In this document: one piece after another, positions 1-9,200 of the stretch
How positions within the stretch are numbered: position 1 is the stretch's first letter
Layout: every line of letters starts with the position of its first letter
Assembly: GCA_016745215.1 (NCBI GenBank)
Contig: CP050890.1
Span: 4,216,001 to 4,280,000 of the forward strand
DNA from: Thiohalocapsa sp. PB-PSB1
Lineage (GTDB): Bacteria; Pseudomonadota; Gammaproteobacteria; Chromatiales; Chromatiaceae
Length of the DNA: 64,000 nucleotides
Reading direction: 5' to 3'
Program-made: the position numbers and the translations under genes
Notes under the pieces: model-generated
Databases searched by the model: none
What the model was told of the DNA's origin: nothing
Seen by the model: the letters and a program-made list of their open reading frames with translations, nothing else

Positions 1-869
1 GAGACGAACTCGCCCGACCACGTGGTCTCCATGCGCCAGCGGCCCATCTTGGCGGTGCCGGGCTCGACGTCGCCGAAGTCGAGTAGCAGGGTCGGGCTCA
101 CCGGCGCGTCGTCCACCGAGCTGCCGGTGATGCGGAAGTCGATCAGCAGGCCGAGCTCGTTCTCGACGATGCGCGGCTGCGCGGAGTCGATCCTCTGGTC
201 ATAGGCCACACCCTGGCCGATGTTGGCAAGCCTGATGCCGAGCGGGAAGGGCTCCGGCGGCTCCAGCTGCGGCGTGAAGGCGTCGTCGGCGAAGACATCG
301 ATCGGCAGGAAGTAGTCCAGCACCAGGAGCGGCATCGGCTTGACATAGATGTAGTCCGGCGAGACGGTGACGAGCTTCTCCTCGCCGTTCAGCGTGTAGC
401 GCAGGGTCGCGCCGACATAGTGCAGCTTGCCGCTCGGTGAGCTGCCGCCTGCGCCTGGGGACGGGACGATCAACCAACGGATGTCCGCGCTGGTGGCGGG
501 CGCGATGGTCCCGGTACCGTCGATGGCGTCGATCCCGGTCATGCCATCCACGCGGATGAAGAAGGCCGCCTCGGCGTTGTCCGGGTCCGACGAGGCCAGC
601 ACCGGCTCGTCGTTTTCATCGGTGAAGGCCACGTCGATATCGACGTCGTCGATGGCCAGCGCATCCAGGCCGTTGTTGATGACCATCCGCGCCTCAAACG
701 CCTGGCGCTCGAAGGTCACCTCCTGCGCGATCTCGATGACGACGCGGGCGCAGAGGGTCTCCACCGCAGCGACGGGCAGCCCGAAGGTACAGAGCCCGAG
801 CAGCAGGGCGAGCGATGCGGACCTCAGCGAGTCATGTACTGTTGCGCGTTTCATCATCTTCAGCATCAT
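1..869 (-). CDS. Secreted repeat-protein-like gene, cut by window edge
   Basis: The reading frame stays open from an ATG cluster at 869-852 to the window edge, about 289 residues; the C-terminus is missing. An in-frame TGA sits at 872-870, so the start cannot be earlier. The ATGs at 869, 866, 857 and 854 are all possible. The N-terminus has a basic stretch and a hydrophobic core (SLALLLGLCTFGLPVAA), a good Sec signal peptide. The mature part is rich in beta-type sequence (VTVSPDYIYVKPMPLLVLDY, then a stretch with PPEPFPLGIRLANIGQG). From memory this resembles the conserved regions beside CARDB/Ig-like domains in bacterial YD-repeat proteins, so it may be a surface protein related to the giant gene at 3239-18403. 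Both lie on the same strand. The family assignment is an inference; the signal peptide and open frame are seen directly. Confidence 0.7.
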   Translation of the reverse strand, partial: MMLKMMKRATVHDSLRSASLALLLGLCTFGLPVAAVETLCARVVIEIAQEVTFERQAFEARMVINNGLDALAIDDVDIDVAFTDENDEPVLASSDPDNAEAAFFIRVDGMTGIDAIDGTGTIAPATSADIRWLIVPSPGAGGSSPSGKLHYVGATLRYTLNGEEKLVTVSPDYIYVKPMPLLVLDYFLPIDVFADDAFTPQLEPPEPFPLGIRLANIGQGVAYDQRIDSAQPRIVENELGLLIDFRITGSSVDDAPVSPTLLLDFGDVEPGTAKMGRWRMETTWSGEFV

Positions 870-1002
870 TCAGTGCAGTCACGTTCGGTCCGCACAGCGG
901 ACCCTTACAAGAATGGTCATCTCGGTAGTCCGCTGCGCGGACCGCTCGGCTGACCGGAAGCATGATCAAGGACAAGAGGCGGAACCACTGCCGCGTCCCG
1001 CC

Positions 1003-1397
1003 CTACACGGACTTCACACGCGCATGCGGGATGTTCGGGCTGGCCGGATCGACGGTCAGCTCCCGACGCGCGGGATTGATGATCAGGTCCATGTCCTCCA
1101 TCGGCACGGCACCGAGCAGCACCTCATCGCCCAGCACCAAGGCCCCGACGTAGCAGAACCGCTTGCCGAACACCACCTGATCGGCCCGACATAGGGCAGG
1201 CTTTGCCGCCGACCGTCGGCCACCGAGACCTCGCGGACGGATTCCGTGGCCAGGTCCAATTGCAGCGCGACGTGCTCCGGAATACACAACATCAATGCCC
1301 CGGAATCAGCAAGCGCCTTGACCCGCACCGGGCTCAGCTCGGCCTTGCGGGGATTGCTCAACTCGATCTCTGCGAACACATGGCCCATTGAAAACAC
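1003..1397 (-). pseudogene. Frameshifted clan AA aspartic protease (retropepsin-like)
   Basis: Two overlapping frames make one protein. The first (from about 1388) reads MGHVFAEIELSNPRKAE, then ALADSGALMLCIPEHVA and LPYVGPI. The second continues QVVFGKRFCYVGALVLGDEV and AVPMEDMDLIINPARR to a stop at 1003. Together they match the short (about 120-residue) bacterial retropepsin-like proteins, whose active site is a D-S/T-G-A motif near residue 30; here it is DSGA. The frame breaks near 1182 at GGGCCGATCAGG, consistent with loss of one C from a CCGATCCAG. A GTG at 1397 is an alternative start, but the ATG at 1388 has a GGGGTG just upstream. A sequencing error would also explain the break. Function of the family is unknown. 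Confidence 0.75.
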
Positions 1398-1590
1398 CCC
1401 AAAAGCAACTCAACGCATCCGCACAGACCCAAGCGGCGGACCCGCTCTCGCATGCCGCTCTGCCACGTCTCGCCGGCTCGCTCCAACGCTCCAGCGTTGG
1501 AGCAAGGGCAGACGCTCTGCGTCACGGCACCGCGTGCCTGAATCCGCCCGTCCAACGCCAAGGCTGGTCGCGCGCGACATCACCTAAGCC

Positions 1591-1685
1591 AGGGTTCACA
1601 ATCAACGTGAACCCTGTAGGGCGGATAAGCGCAGCGCATCCGCCATTCTGGCCTGCGGTGGATGCGCTTCGCTTATCCACCCTAG
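1591..1685. repeat. Palindromic intergenic repeats (two nested hairpins)
   Basis: This lies in the gene-free stretch 1398-1793. At 1591-1615 there is a perfect 9-bp hairpin (AGGGTTCAC, 7-nt loop, GTGAACCCT). Directly after it, at 1616-1685, a longer imperfect inverted repeat pairs GGCGGATAAGCGCAGCGCAT with the opposite-strand copy ending in CGCTTATCCACCCTA. The GGCGGATAAGCG...GCATCCGCC type is a common extragenic palindrome in gammaproteobacteria (from memory). It could end transcription or be a REP-like unit. I see no gene in the rest of 1398-1793. Confidence 0.6.
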
Positions 1686-1793
1686 GTCCTTCAGTTTGAG
1701 CTCGAAACGCCCGATGCCCCGATGCTCGTACCAGGCCTACGGATTCCCATTTGAGTTTGTTCCCGGACCGATCCGCACGACGACCCTGACCAG

Positions 1794-2800
1794 CTAGCAC
1801 TGGTCCGCAAAGACGTCTTCGAGCCGACCGGCCTCCAACACCCGATCGGCCCAGGTCTCCAGCTCGGCTTCCCCCGCCTCACCCAAGCGCCCGTCGACCC
1901 AGTCGGGCAGCTCGCCGAAGCGGCGCACCAGCTGTCGGCGAAGCATCTTGGCCTCGCCCTGCTTACGGCCTTCGCGCTGGCCTTCGCGCTGGCCTTCGCG
2001 CCAGCCCTCGCGTCGGCCTTCCGCCTTCCACTCTTCGGTCCAGGTCTTTACGCGTTCTGCAAGCATGTCGTGCATCTCCTGCAATTCGATGATGTTCGGA
2101 ATATCGGCACCGGCCACCCGCGCCGGCAGCAGCACCCGCTTCAGCCAGACCACGAAGGCCCGGCGCAGCCCGGTCTGCTCCGGTGCCGAGAGCCACTCGA
2201 TCAGATTCGCCAGCACCCGCTCGATGTCCGCCGGCGTGCGGCTGCGCTCCAAGCGAAACAGGGCCGCCACCAGGTTGCGCTGCACGGCCAGCTCGACATC
2301 TTCGTAGCCTTGCTCCACCAATACAAGATAGCGAAGCTCCGGCTGCCAGGACAGCAGACTGTCGGGCACCCCCGGCGCCAACAGCGCCCGCGGCTGGTCT
2401 TCGCCGCCCAGGCATCGCTGCCGTTGTAGAGGACGATCGGCAACACCGGCGGCAAGGCATCGCCGGTGCCGATCTCGCCGGCCTTAACCAAGTCCTGATA
2501 CAGCAATCCGACATAGGTCATCAAACGCAACGCCATGTGCTGATCCACGGTGGACTGAAACTCCAACAGCAGATAGACATAGAGCCAGCGGCGCTGCCCA
2601 TCCAAGGTCAGCCGCACCCGCCACAGGATGTCGTCCTCGCGCTCGCGCAGGTCGTGGCTGACGCCGATCTCGCGCACGCGCTCCAGCGTCTCGAAGTCCA
2701 GCGCCCGCGTCCAGTCCCCGTCCACGAAGCCGCGAATCAGGTCGGCGACCATCTCGCGGTGGGAGAAGAGCAGTTTGTAGGAGGCATCGTGCTCGGGCAT
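1794..2800 (-). pseudogene. Frameshifted Rpn-family recombination-promoting nuclease
   Basis: The N-terminal frame (from ATG at 2800) reads MPEHDASYKLLFSHREMVAD, then WLYVYLLLEFQST and LPPVLPIVLYNG. These are hallmarks of the Rpn/Transposase_31 family of PD-(D/E)XK nucleases; the LEFQS segment carries the catalytic E-x-Q type residues. At about 2400 the frame shifts: GDQPRALLAPGVPDSLLSW is read one base over, and the rest runs to a stop at 1794 (TPADIERVLANLIEWL, VWLKRVLLPARV, then an EGQREG coiled repeat and a DUF4351-like tail). Apart from the shift, the gene is full length (about 335 codons). Rpn proteins are DNA endonucleases linked to RecA-independent recombination. Whether the break is natural or a sequencing error cannot be seen here. 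Confidence 0.85.
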
Positions 2801-2850
2801 GGGTGAGGTTCGTCAGTGTGGGCTTGTGGTTTGATAGACCACTCAAAATT

Positions 2851-2940
2851 CTGAGAATAACGTGGTCTGTCCCTCATTATTCCCTCATTATTCCAATCAT
2901 TATTGCCCTGAGAATAACGTGGTCTATCCCTCATTATTCC
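2851..2940. repeat. Two 33-bp direct repeats inside a broken Rpn gene
   Basis: CTGAGAATAACGTGGTCTGT plus CCCTCATTATTCC occurs at 2851-2883 and again at 2908-2940 with one mismatch (GTCTGT versus GTCTAT). An extra CTCATTATTCC follows the first copy. Read on the other strand the core is GGGACAGACCACGTTATT, which resembles short elements I remember near REP-associated (RAYT) transposases. The repeats sit exactly where the downstream Rpn remnant loses homology, so they probably mark the break. Confidence 0.65.
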
Positions 2941-3042
2941 GGCCGACCGAGTCCAGTCCTCCGGCATGAAGCCGCGGATCAAGTCGGCGACCATATCGCG
3001 GTGGGAGAACAGGAGCTTATAGGAGCGGTCGTGCTCGGACAT
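2941..3042 (-). pseudogene. 5' remnant of a second Rpn-family nuclease gene
   Basis: From ATG at 3042 the frame gives MSEHDRSYKLLFSHRDMVAD then LIRGFMPEDWTRS, which aligns almost residue for residue with the start of the neighbouring Rpn gene at 2800 (MPEHDASYKLLFSHREMVAD). After about 34 codons the homology ends at the 33-bp repeats at 2851-2940. The frame then drifts through repeat sequence and into the next gene out of frame. This is the stump of a former tandem duplicate, not a functional gene. Confidence 0.75.
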
Positions 3043-3238
3043 CAGGCTTGGACTCCGCGGATCGTCTACCGGTTATAGATGCCGTAGGTTGTGTGACAAA
3101 GGAACCCCAATTCAGCTGCGCCCGGCTTCGCCGGCGTGTCGCATTGATCGAAGACTCAATCATCAATCTCGTCTCCGAGTCATTCACCCAGGGTTCATGC
3201 TGGAGTTCGTTCCTCACCAAAACGTACACGCTGCGCAG

Positions 3239-6200
3239 CTAAGGAAGCAACGAATCGTAGACATCCGCCATGCACATCAGATACGCCTCTCCTTCGAGGC
3301 ATTCGCAATCTTTCCCTTTGCGGTGTTTCTGAATGTCGTGCAAACCTTCTGCGAATCCTTGAGGATCGTCTAGAGCCACGCCTGCCGCTGGAAAAGCTGT
3401 CGGCAGACCGGGTATCTGGGGAACACCTGGCAGATTCAGCGTATCCGCGGCGGACGGTTCCCTTCCATCGACGTCTATGTAGCTCAAGGGATTAGAATTA
3501 CCATAGACGTATTCATTGGAGCCGTAGGCCGAGTCCGCCGGGTCCCTGGTAAGGTACCGACCGGTGTCTGGAGCATAGTACCTGGCGCCGTTGTAAACCC
3601 AGCCCAGATCATCGTCGAAATAGTGCCCTGGGAAACGAATGCTGTTGCTCTGCAAAGACACATAGACGATTGAATCGCCAAAAGAACCATAATGCGCAGC
3701 CCATACCTTGCTGCCACCAGCATCGCGCATGGCTGCCGGATAGCCGATCCGGTCGTTCTCAAACCAAAGCCATGATTGTCCAACTTTGAAAAACAGAGGC
3801 TCTCGATCACGTGCGTGCCCAGGGCGCATTCCGTATTTGCGTATCACATTGGACTCGGTATCGTACTCACCCGCAAGAACTTCGTTTGCATAGCTGAAGT
3901 ACACCCGAGTAGAACCTCCCGCCTTGGATAGACGCATGCCGAAGGGATCGTAAAGGAACTCAATAGGGTCGCCGCTGGCTGACACTTCCACGGACATCAA
4001 CCTGTTCTGGACATCATAGTAAAGTAACATACGCTCCTCACCAGTCTCTTGGTACTCCGTTACGTTTCCGTTTTCGTCGAACTCCAATCGCAATTCTTCG
4101 TTACCGATAAGCCGGTTATTCTCGTCATACATCCAAACCTTGACTCCATCCTCCGATGTCAATCTGTTCCCCACCGGATCGTATGTGTACGCCTCGTTCC
4201 TTAACGCCGGATGGGTAGCTCCTTTGAGCCGACCAATCGGATCGTATTCGTAGGTGTAACGCCCAAGCGCCGTGTCCTTCGTCCGTATGTTCCCTGCCGG
4301 TGATCGTGTATAACGATAATCTAGTAGGACGGTACCGTTCGAATCCTGGCCCTGGATGCGATCGATTCGTTGCAGTGAGTCGTAATCGTAGTGCGTGCGA
4401 AGCCCAGAGGGATAGTTGGTAAGCCCTGGCCGATTCCACTCATACTCCGTATAGGTAATCCGCTGCCCATCATCCAGCTCGATGGCGCTTAGCCGATTCG
4501 CCTCGTCGTAGTCGTACCGCGTCGTCTCCCCCTCGGGATCGGTGAAGCTCGCCTTGAGCCCGTTCAGGTAGTAGCTGTAGCTGTGGCCGAGCTCGAAGGG
4601 ACCGTAATCGACGGTCTCGGTGAGCTTGCGGCCGTTGGCGTCGTAGGTGTAGACGGCGGAGGTGGTGGCGTCGTCATAGCCGGTGAGGCGGCCGAGAGCG
4701 TCGTAGAAGTAGTCGATGACCTTGACCGGGTTGCTGTGGTCGCCGGTGGCGAAGTGGCGCTCCTGGACCATGCGGCCGGCGGGGCTGTAGTGGTATTCGA
4801 TGCGCTGGCCCTTGGCGTCGAGGATGGCGGTGCGGTTGCCGAGGGCGTCGTATTCGTAGCGGGTCGTCTGCCCGAGGGGCAGGATCTCGGCGACGACGCG
4901 GTTGTTGCGGTCGTATTCGAAGCGCCAGACCCCGCCGTTGGCGTCGGTCAGCGCGATCATGTTGTCGCGGTCGTCGTAGGCGTAGAGGGTGCTGTAGCCG
5001 GCAGCGTCGATCTTCTCGATCATGCGGCCCAGGCCATCATAGACATAGCGGGTGACGCGGTCTTCCTCGTCGGTCTCGGCGACCAGATTGCCAGCGGCGT
5101 CGTATTCGCGCGAGCGGCTGTGCTCGGTGTCGGCGTCGAGCACGTCGGTCTCGCGGACCAGGCGCTGCATGCGGTCGTAGTAGAGGCGCTGGCTGTAGGT
5201 GGGATAGTCGATCTGCACCGGCTTGTCGGAACGGGCGTAGCTCGGGCCGGTGTCGTCGTAGTGGTATTCGGTGACGATGCCGTAGTCGAGCGGGCCGACG
5301 ATGGTGCGCAGCAGGCGCCCCTCGTTGTCGTATTCGTTGCGGGTCTCGCGGCCCTCGGGGACCGTGACCAGGGTCGGCAGGCCGTCGCTGTTGTATTGGA
5401 TGCTGCTGACGGCGCCCAGCGGGTCGATGCTGCGCACGAGCTGGTCGCGGTGGTCGTATGCGTACTCGAAGCGGTTGCCGGCCGCATCGATGCGGGCGGT
5501 GCGGTTGCCCACGGCGTCGTATTCGAAGCTGGTGGTGTTGTCCTCCGGGTCGGTGGTGCCGAGCAGCCGGCCCAAGGCGTCGTAGGTGAAGGTCCAGGTC
5601 TCGCCGCGGGCGTCCTGGATGCGCAGCGGGTTGCCCATCGGGTCGTGCTCCAGCATCCGGGTGACATGACCCTCGGGGTCGGTGATGGTCGCGAGGTTGC
5701 CGACGGTGTCGTAGGTGAAGGCGGTGCGGGCCTCGGCGGTGTCGGCGTCGGCCTCCTGGACCTGCTCCAACAGCTGGTCGGCGGCGTCGTAGACGTAGCG
5801 GGTGGCGCGCTCTTCCGGCAGGCCGACGGCCTCGACGCGGCGGGTCAGGTTGCCGCGGGCGTCGTAGCTGTATTCGGTGACGATGCCGCGGCGGTCCACC
5901 TGGCGCCGGACCTTGTGGAAGCGGTTGTCGTAGGCGTAGCTGACTTCGCTGCCGTCCGGGTAGACCACCCGCAGCGGCTTGTCCCATTGGTCCAGGGTGG
6001 TGCGGGTGACGTTGCCCTTCTCGTCGGTGCTGATGCGCACGCGACGCTCCTCGTCCACGGTGCGCATCGGGCGGGCGTTCAGCGCGGTGCGCAGCACGTC
6101 GCCGTCGGCGTTGTACCAGACCTCGGTCTCCTTGCCGCTGCTGGTCTGGATGCGGGCGTAGCGTTCCTCGGCGGCGTCGTCCCAGCCGTATTCGAAGCGG

Positions 6201-9200
6201 GTGCCGGTGCCGTCGGCGCGCAGCACCGAGGCGACCTCGCCGGTGCTGGTGTAGCCGATGCTGATGCGGCGGTCCTCGGCATCGGTCTTGGCCGTCATGC
6301 GGCCCTTCGCGTCATAGCTGTAGCCCTGAATGCCGCCGTTGGCGTCGGTGACCCGGGTCAGGCGGCTGCCGGTGTAGCCGTACTCGACGCGGCGGCCGTG
6401 GGCGTCGCTGACGGCGCTGAGCAGATCGCCTTGGTACTCGAAGCTGAAGACGCTGTTGCCGTCGGCATCCAGCAGCGCCGACGGCCGGGTGGCGTCGGCA
6501 TCCGGATAGGCGAGCTGCACGATGGTTCGGGCGTCGCGACCGCGGGCGACGGGGCGGCCTTGGCTGTCGTAGCGCTCCCAGTTGCCGCCGGCGTCTTCCC
6601 AGCGGAAGCCGTCGGGCTCGCGGATGATGCGGTAGGTGTCGTTGCGGAAGACGTCGTCGCTGCCGAAAACGACCGGTGCATAGCTGACGTTTGCCCGTTC
6701 GATCTCGCGAACGAGGCCGGAGTCCAGGTCGCGGAAGAGTCTGAGGCGGGTGCGTTCGTGGTCCCAATGCCAGTCATCGCCGTAGAAACGTCGGCTGATA
6801 GCCGCTTCGCCACCCGGCACCTTCACCGTCAGATCGGTCATGCGATCTTGGTACTCGCGTATTACGGCATGGACCCAACTGCCGGCCGGCACCTGCTGGT
6901 CGTCATCGGGACACAGTGGGGGCTCCTCCGGTGGCGCCTCGGGGACACAGTAGTTCGGGGCAATCGGCTCCGGTTTTGGTCTGTCAGCAGGCTTCGACGG
7001 AGTTGAAGAGCCGCCACGGCCGCCGCGACCACTGGCAGCGCTGCCGCCACCGCAACAACCGCCGCCTCCGCCGCCGCCCCCACCACCGCCTGCGCCGGCA
7101 CTACCGCCACCAACTCCCGGACCGCTGGGACAGTCTCCGAAGACTCGCCAGATGTAGTGCGGGACGGCGACCCACCGCCATTCGCCATTGACGCAACGGT
7201 ATTCGTAGGTAACGCCAACGCGGATACGCTTCGAGTAGCACCCGGACTCAGCACCGCCACTGGCATCTTCGGCGTTGACGCCGGTATCCATAAGCACGAC
7301 CCTGTACGCCACTGTAACTCGCTGCTTCGGTTCCAGCATAGCTGGCACCGCCCCAAGAACCTCGACGCGATACTCCGCATCGGAGTCGATGTCCAATTGC
7401 ATGGCCTCCGCCCGTATCAATCCGTAGTTGGTCAGCGTGAACTGCCCGTGAAAGACATCGCCCGGCTCCATATCCGCCGGCAGATTCACCGACGCCGGCT
7501 CCATGACAACGACTGGTGCGGGAACGTCGGTTTCATACTCCGTGCGTAGCGTGATTTCGTAGCGATCCTGCAACGGAATCTCCGTTACGGACCATTCCAC
7601 CGTGATCAGGTCGTAGTCCAGGAATATGTCCTGTCCCAGCGTGACGCCCGGTTTCACTCGCAGCCGCCCCACCACCGGCTGATGGTTCGGCGCGGTCGCC
7701 CGGAACTTGTAGCGACCGGCCGGCAAGTCCGCGAACAGGGCCTCGCCGTTGGCGCTGGTGGTCAGGGTCTCGTCGATGCTGAGGACCTGTTCGTTCTGCA
7801 ACCGGATGCTCGCACCAGCGAGGCCCGGAATCGGGGTGCCGTCGCCGTCCAGCGTCTCCGTGTAGATGTCGGCGACATGGAAGCGCACGGCGCCGACGCC
7901 GGCGTCGGAGACGGCGACATACAAGTTGATCTCGACCGGATCGGCATTGCCGCTGTCGATCCGCAGTCGGTACTCGTAATCACCCTCGGCCACCGCGCTG
8001 CTGGGCGCCGCGGTGATACCGACATCGACGGCATCGCCCACCGAGAGATCGCCGGGCTCGGCACTGGACGACAGGAACAGCCACGACGGCGCCGGATCGC
8101 CCTGCGCATCGATCAGTGTCAGCGTGACGCCTGCCAGCGTGGCCAGCCCCTGATTCTCCAGCCGCAGCGTCTCGGTGGCGCTCTGGTCGCGGGCAACGCC
8201 GGTCTCCAGGTAGCTGGGCGAGAAGACCAGCGCCGGTCGCGCCGCGGTCAGGCTGTAGTCGATGCGCAGTGTGCCGAGGTCGCGATCGCCAAGGTCCGAG
8301 CTGCGTAGGCCCAGGATCAAGGTGCCGGTATCGGCGGCGTCCTCGTCCGCCGTGACGCCGATGGCCAGTTGGACGCTGTCGCCGCCGCCCAGGTCAACCG
8401 CCTCCGGCAAAGACACCGAGACCCCGTCCGGCAAGGCCCCAAGCGGCTGATCCGCCGCATCGAAATGCAGCCGCACCCCGGCCAGGCCCGCCCCAGGGCT
8501 GGTCTCGATGCGGATCGGCACCTCGCTCGCCTGGCTGCGGATGGCGCCGAGGCGGTAGGTCTGCGGGCTCAGTACAACCTGGCCGATGCTGAAGCGGGCC
8601 TGGATCGGGCGCTCGGACAGGTCCGGGTGGACCGCGGCGACCTGGTAGCTGCCGAATTCGCCGGGCAGGGGTTCGAAGTCGTGGCTGAACTGCCCTGCCC
8701 CGTCGGTGACGACCTCGAAGACGCGCTCGAAGCCATCGACGGTGATGACCAGGTCCAGCGGCACATGGGTCAACAGGTAGCCCGTGCCGCGCTCGACGGC
8801 GCGGCCGGTGATGCGGATCGGCTCGCCGCCGAGGGACGCCTCCGGCGTGACGGCGGTGATGTCGCCGCGGTAGGCGGTGTCGATCAGGCGCAGCGGGCGG
8901 CGGGCGGTGAGGCCCTCGATGCTGATCGGCGGCGGCGTGGGGGCGGCGTCCACGGTGGTCGGCAGCCCATGGTGCAGTCGGTCGATGACCAGGAGCAGCT
9001 CGACGTCGTCGGGGATGGCGGAGGGCACCGCCAGTGCCATTGGCGCCGAGACGAAGGTCGCGCCGGGGGCGATGCCGGCGATGGCACGGCCGTCCGGGCC
9101 GATCTGGATCTGCTCACCGAAGCCCTGGCGCAGGGGGGCGGTGGCCAGTAGGTTGCCGTCGGTGTCGGTGAGCAGCACGCGCACCTCGTCGGAGTCGGCG

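Noticed and set aside
427..1194. Plus-strand 255-codon frame
   Set aside because: It crosses the secreted-protein gene, an intergenic gap and the aspartic protease gene in antisense; no coding signature.
3017..3229. Immunity gene for the RHS tail (70-codon frame 10 bp after the stop)
   Set aside because: It runs into the start of the Rpn stump, is Arg/Ser-rich and lacks a ribosome site; kept only as a remote possibility in the finding on the tail.
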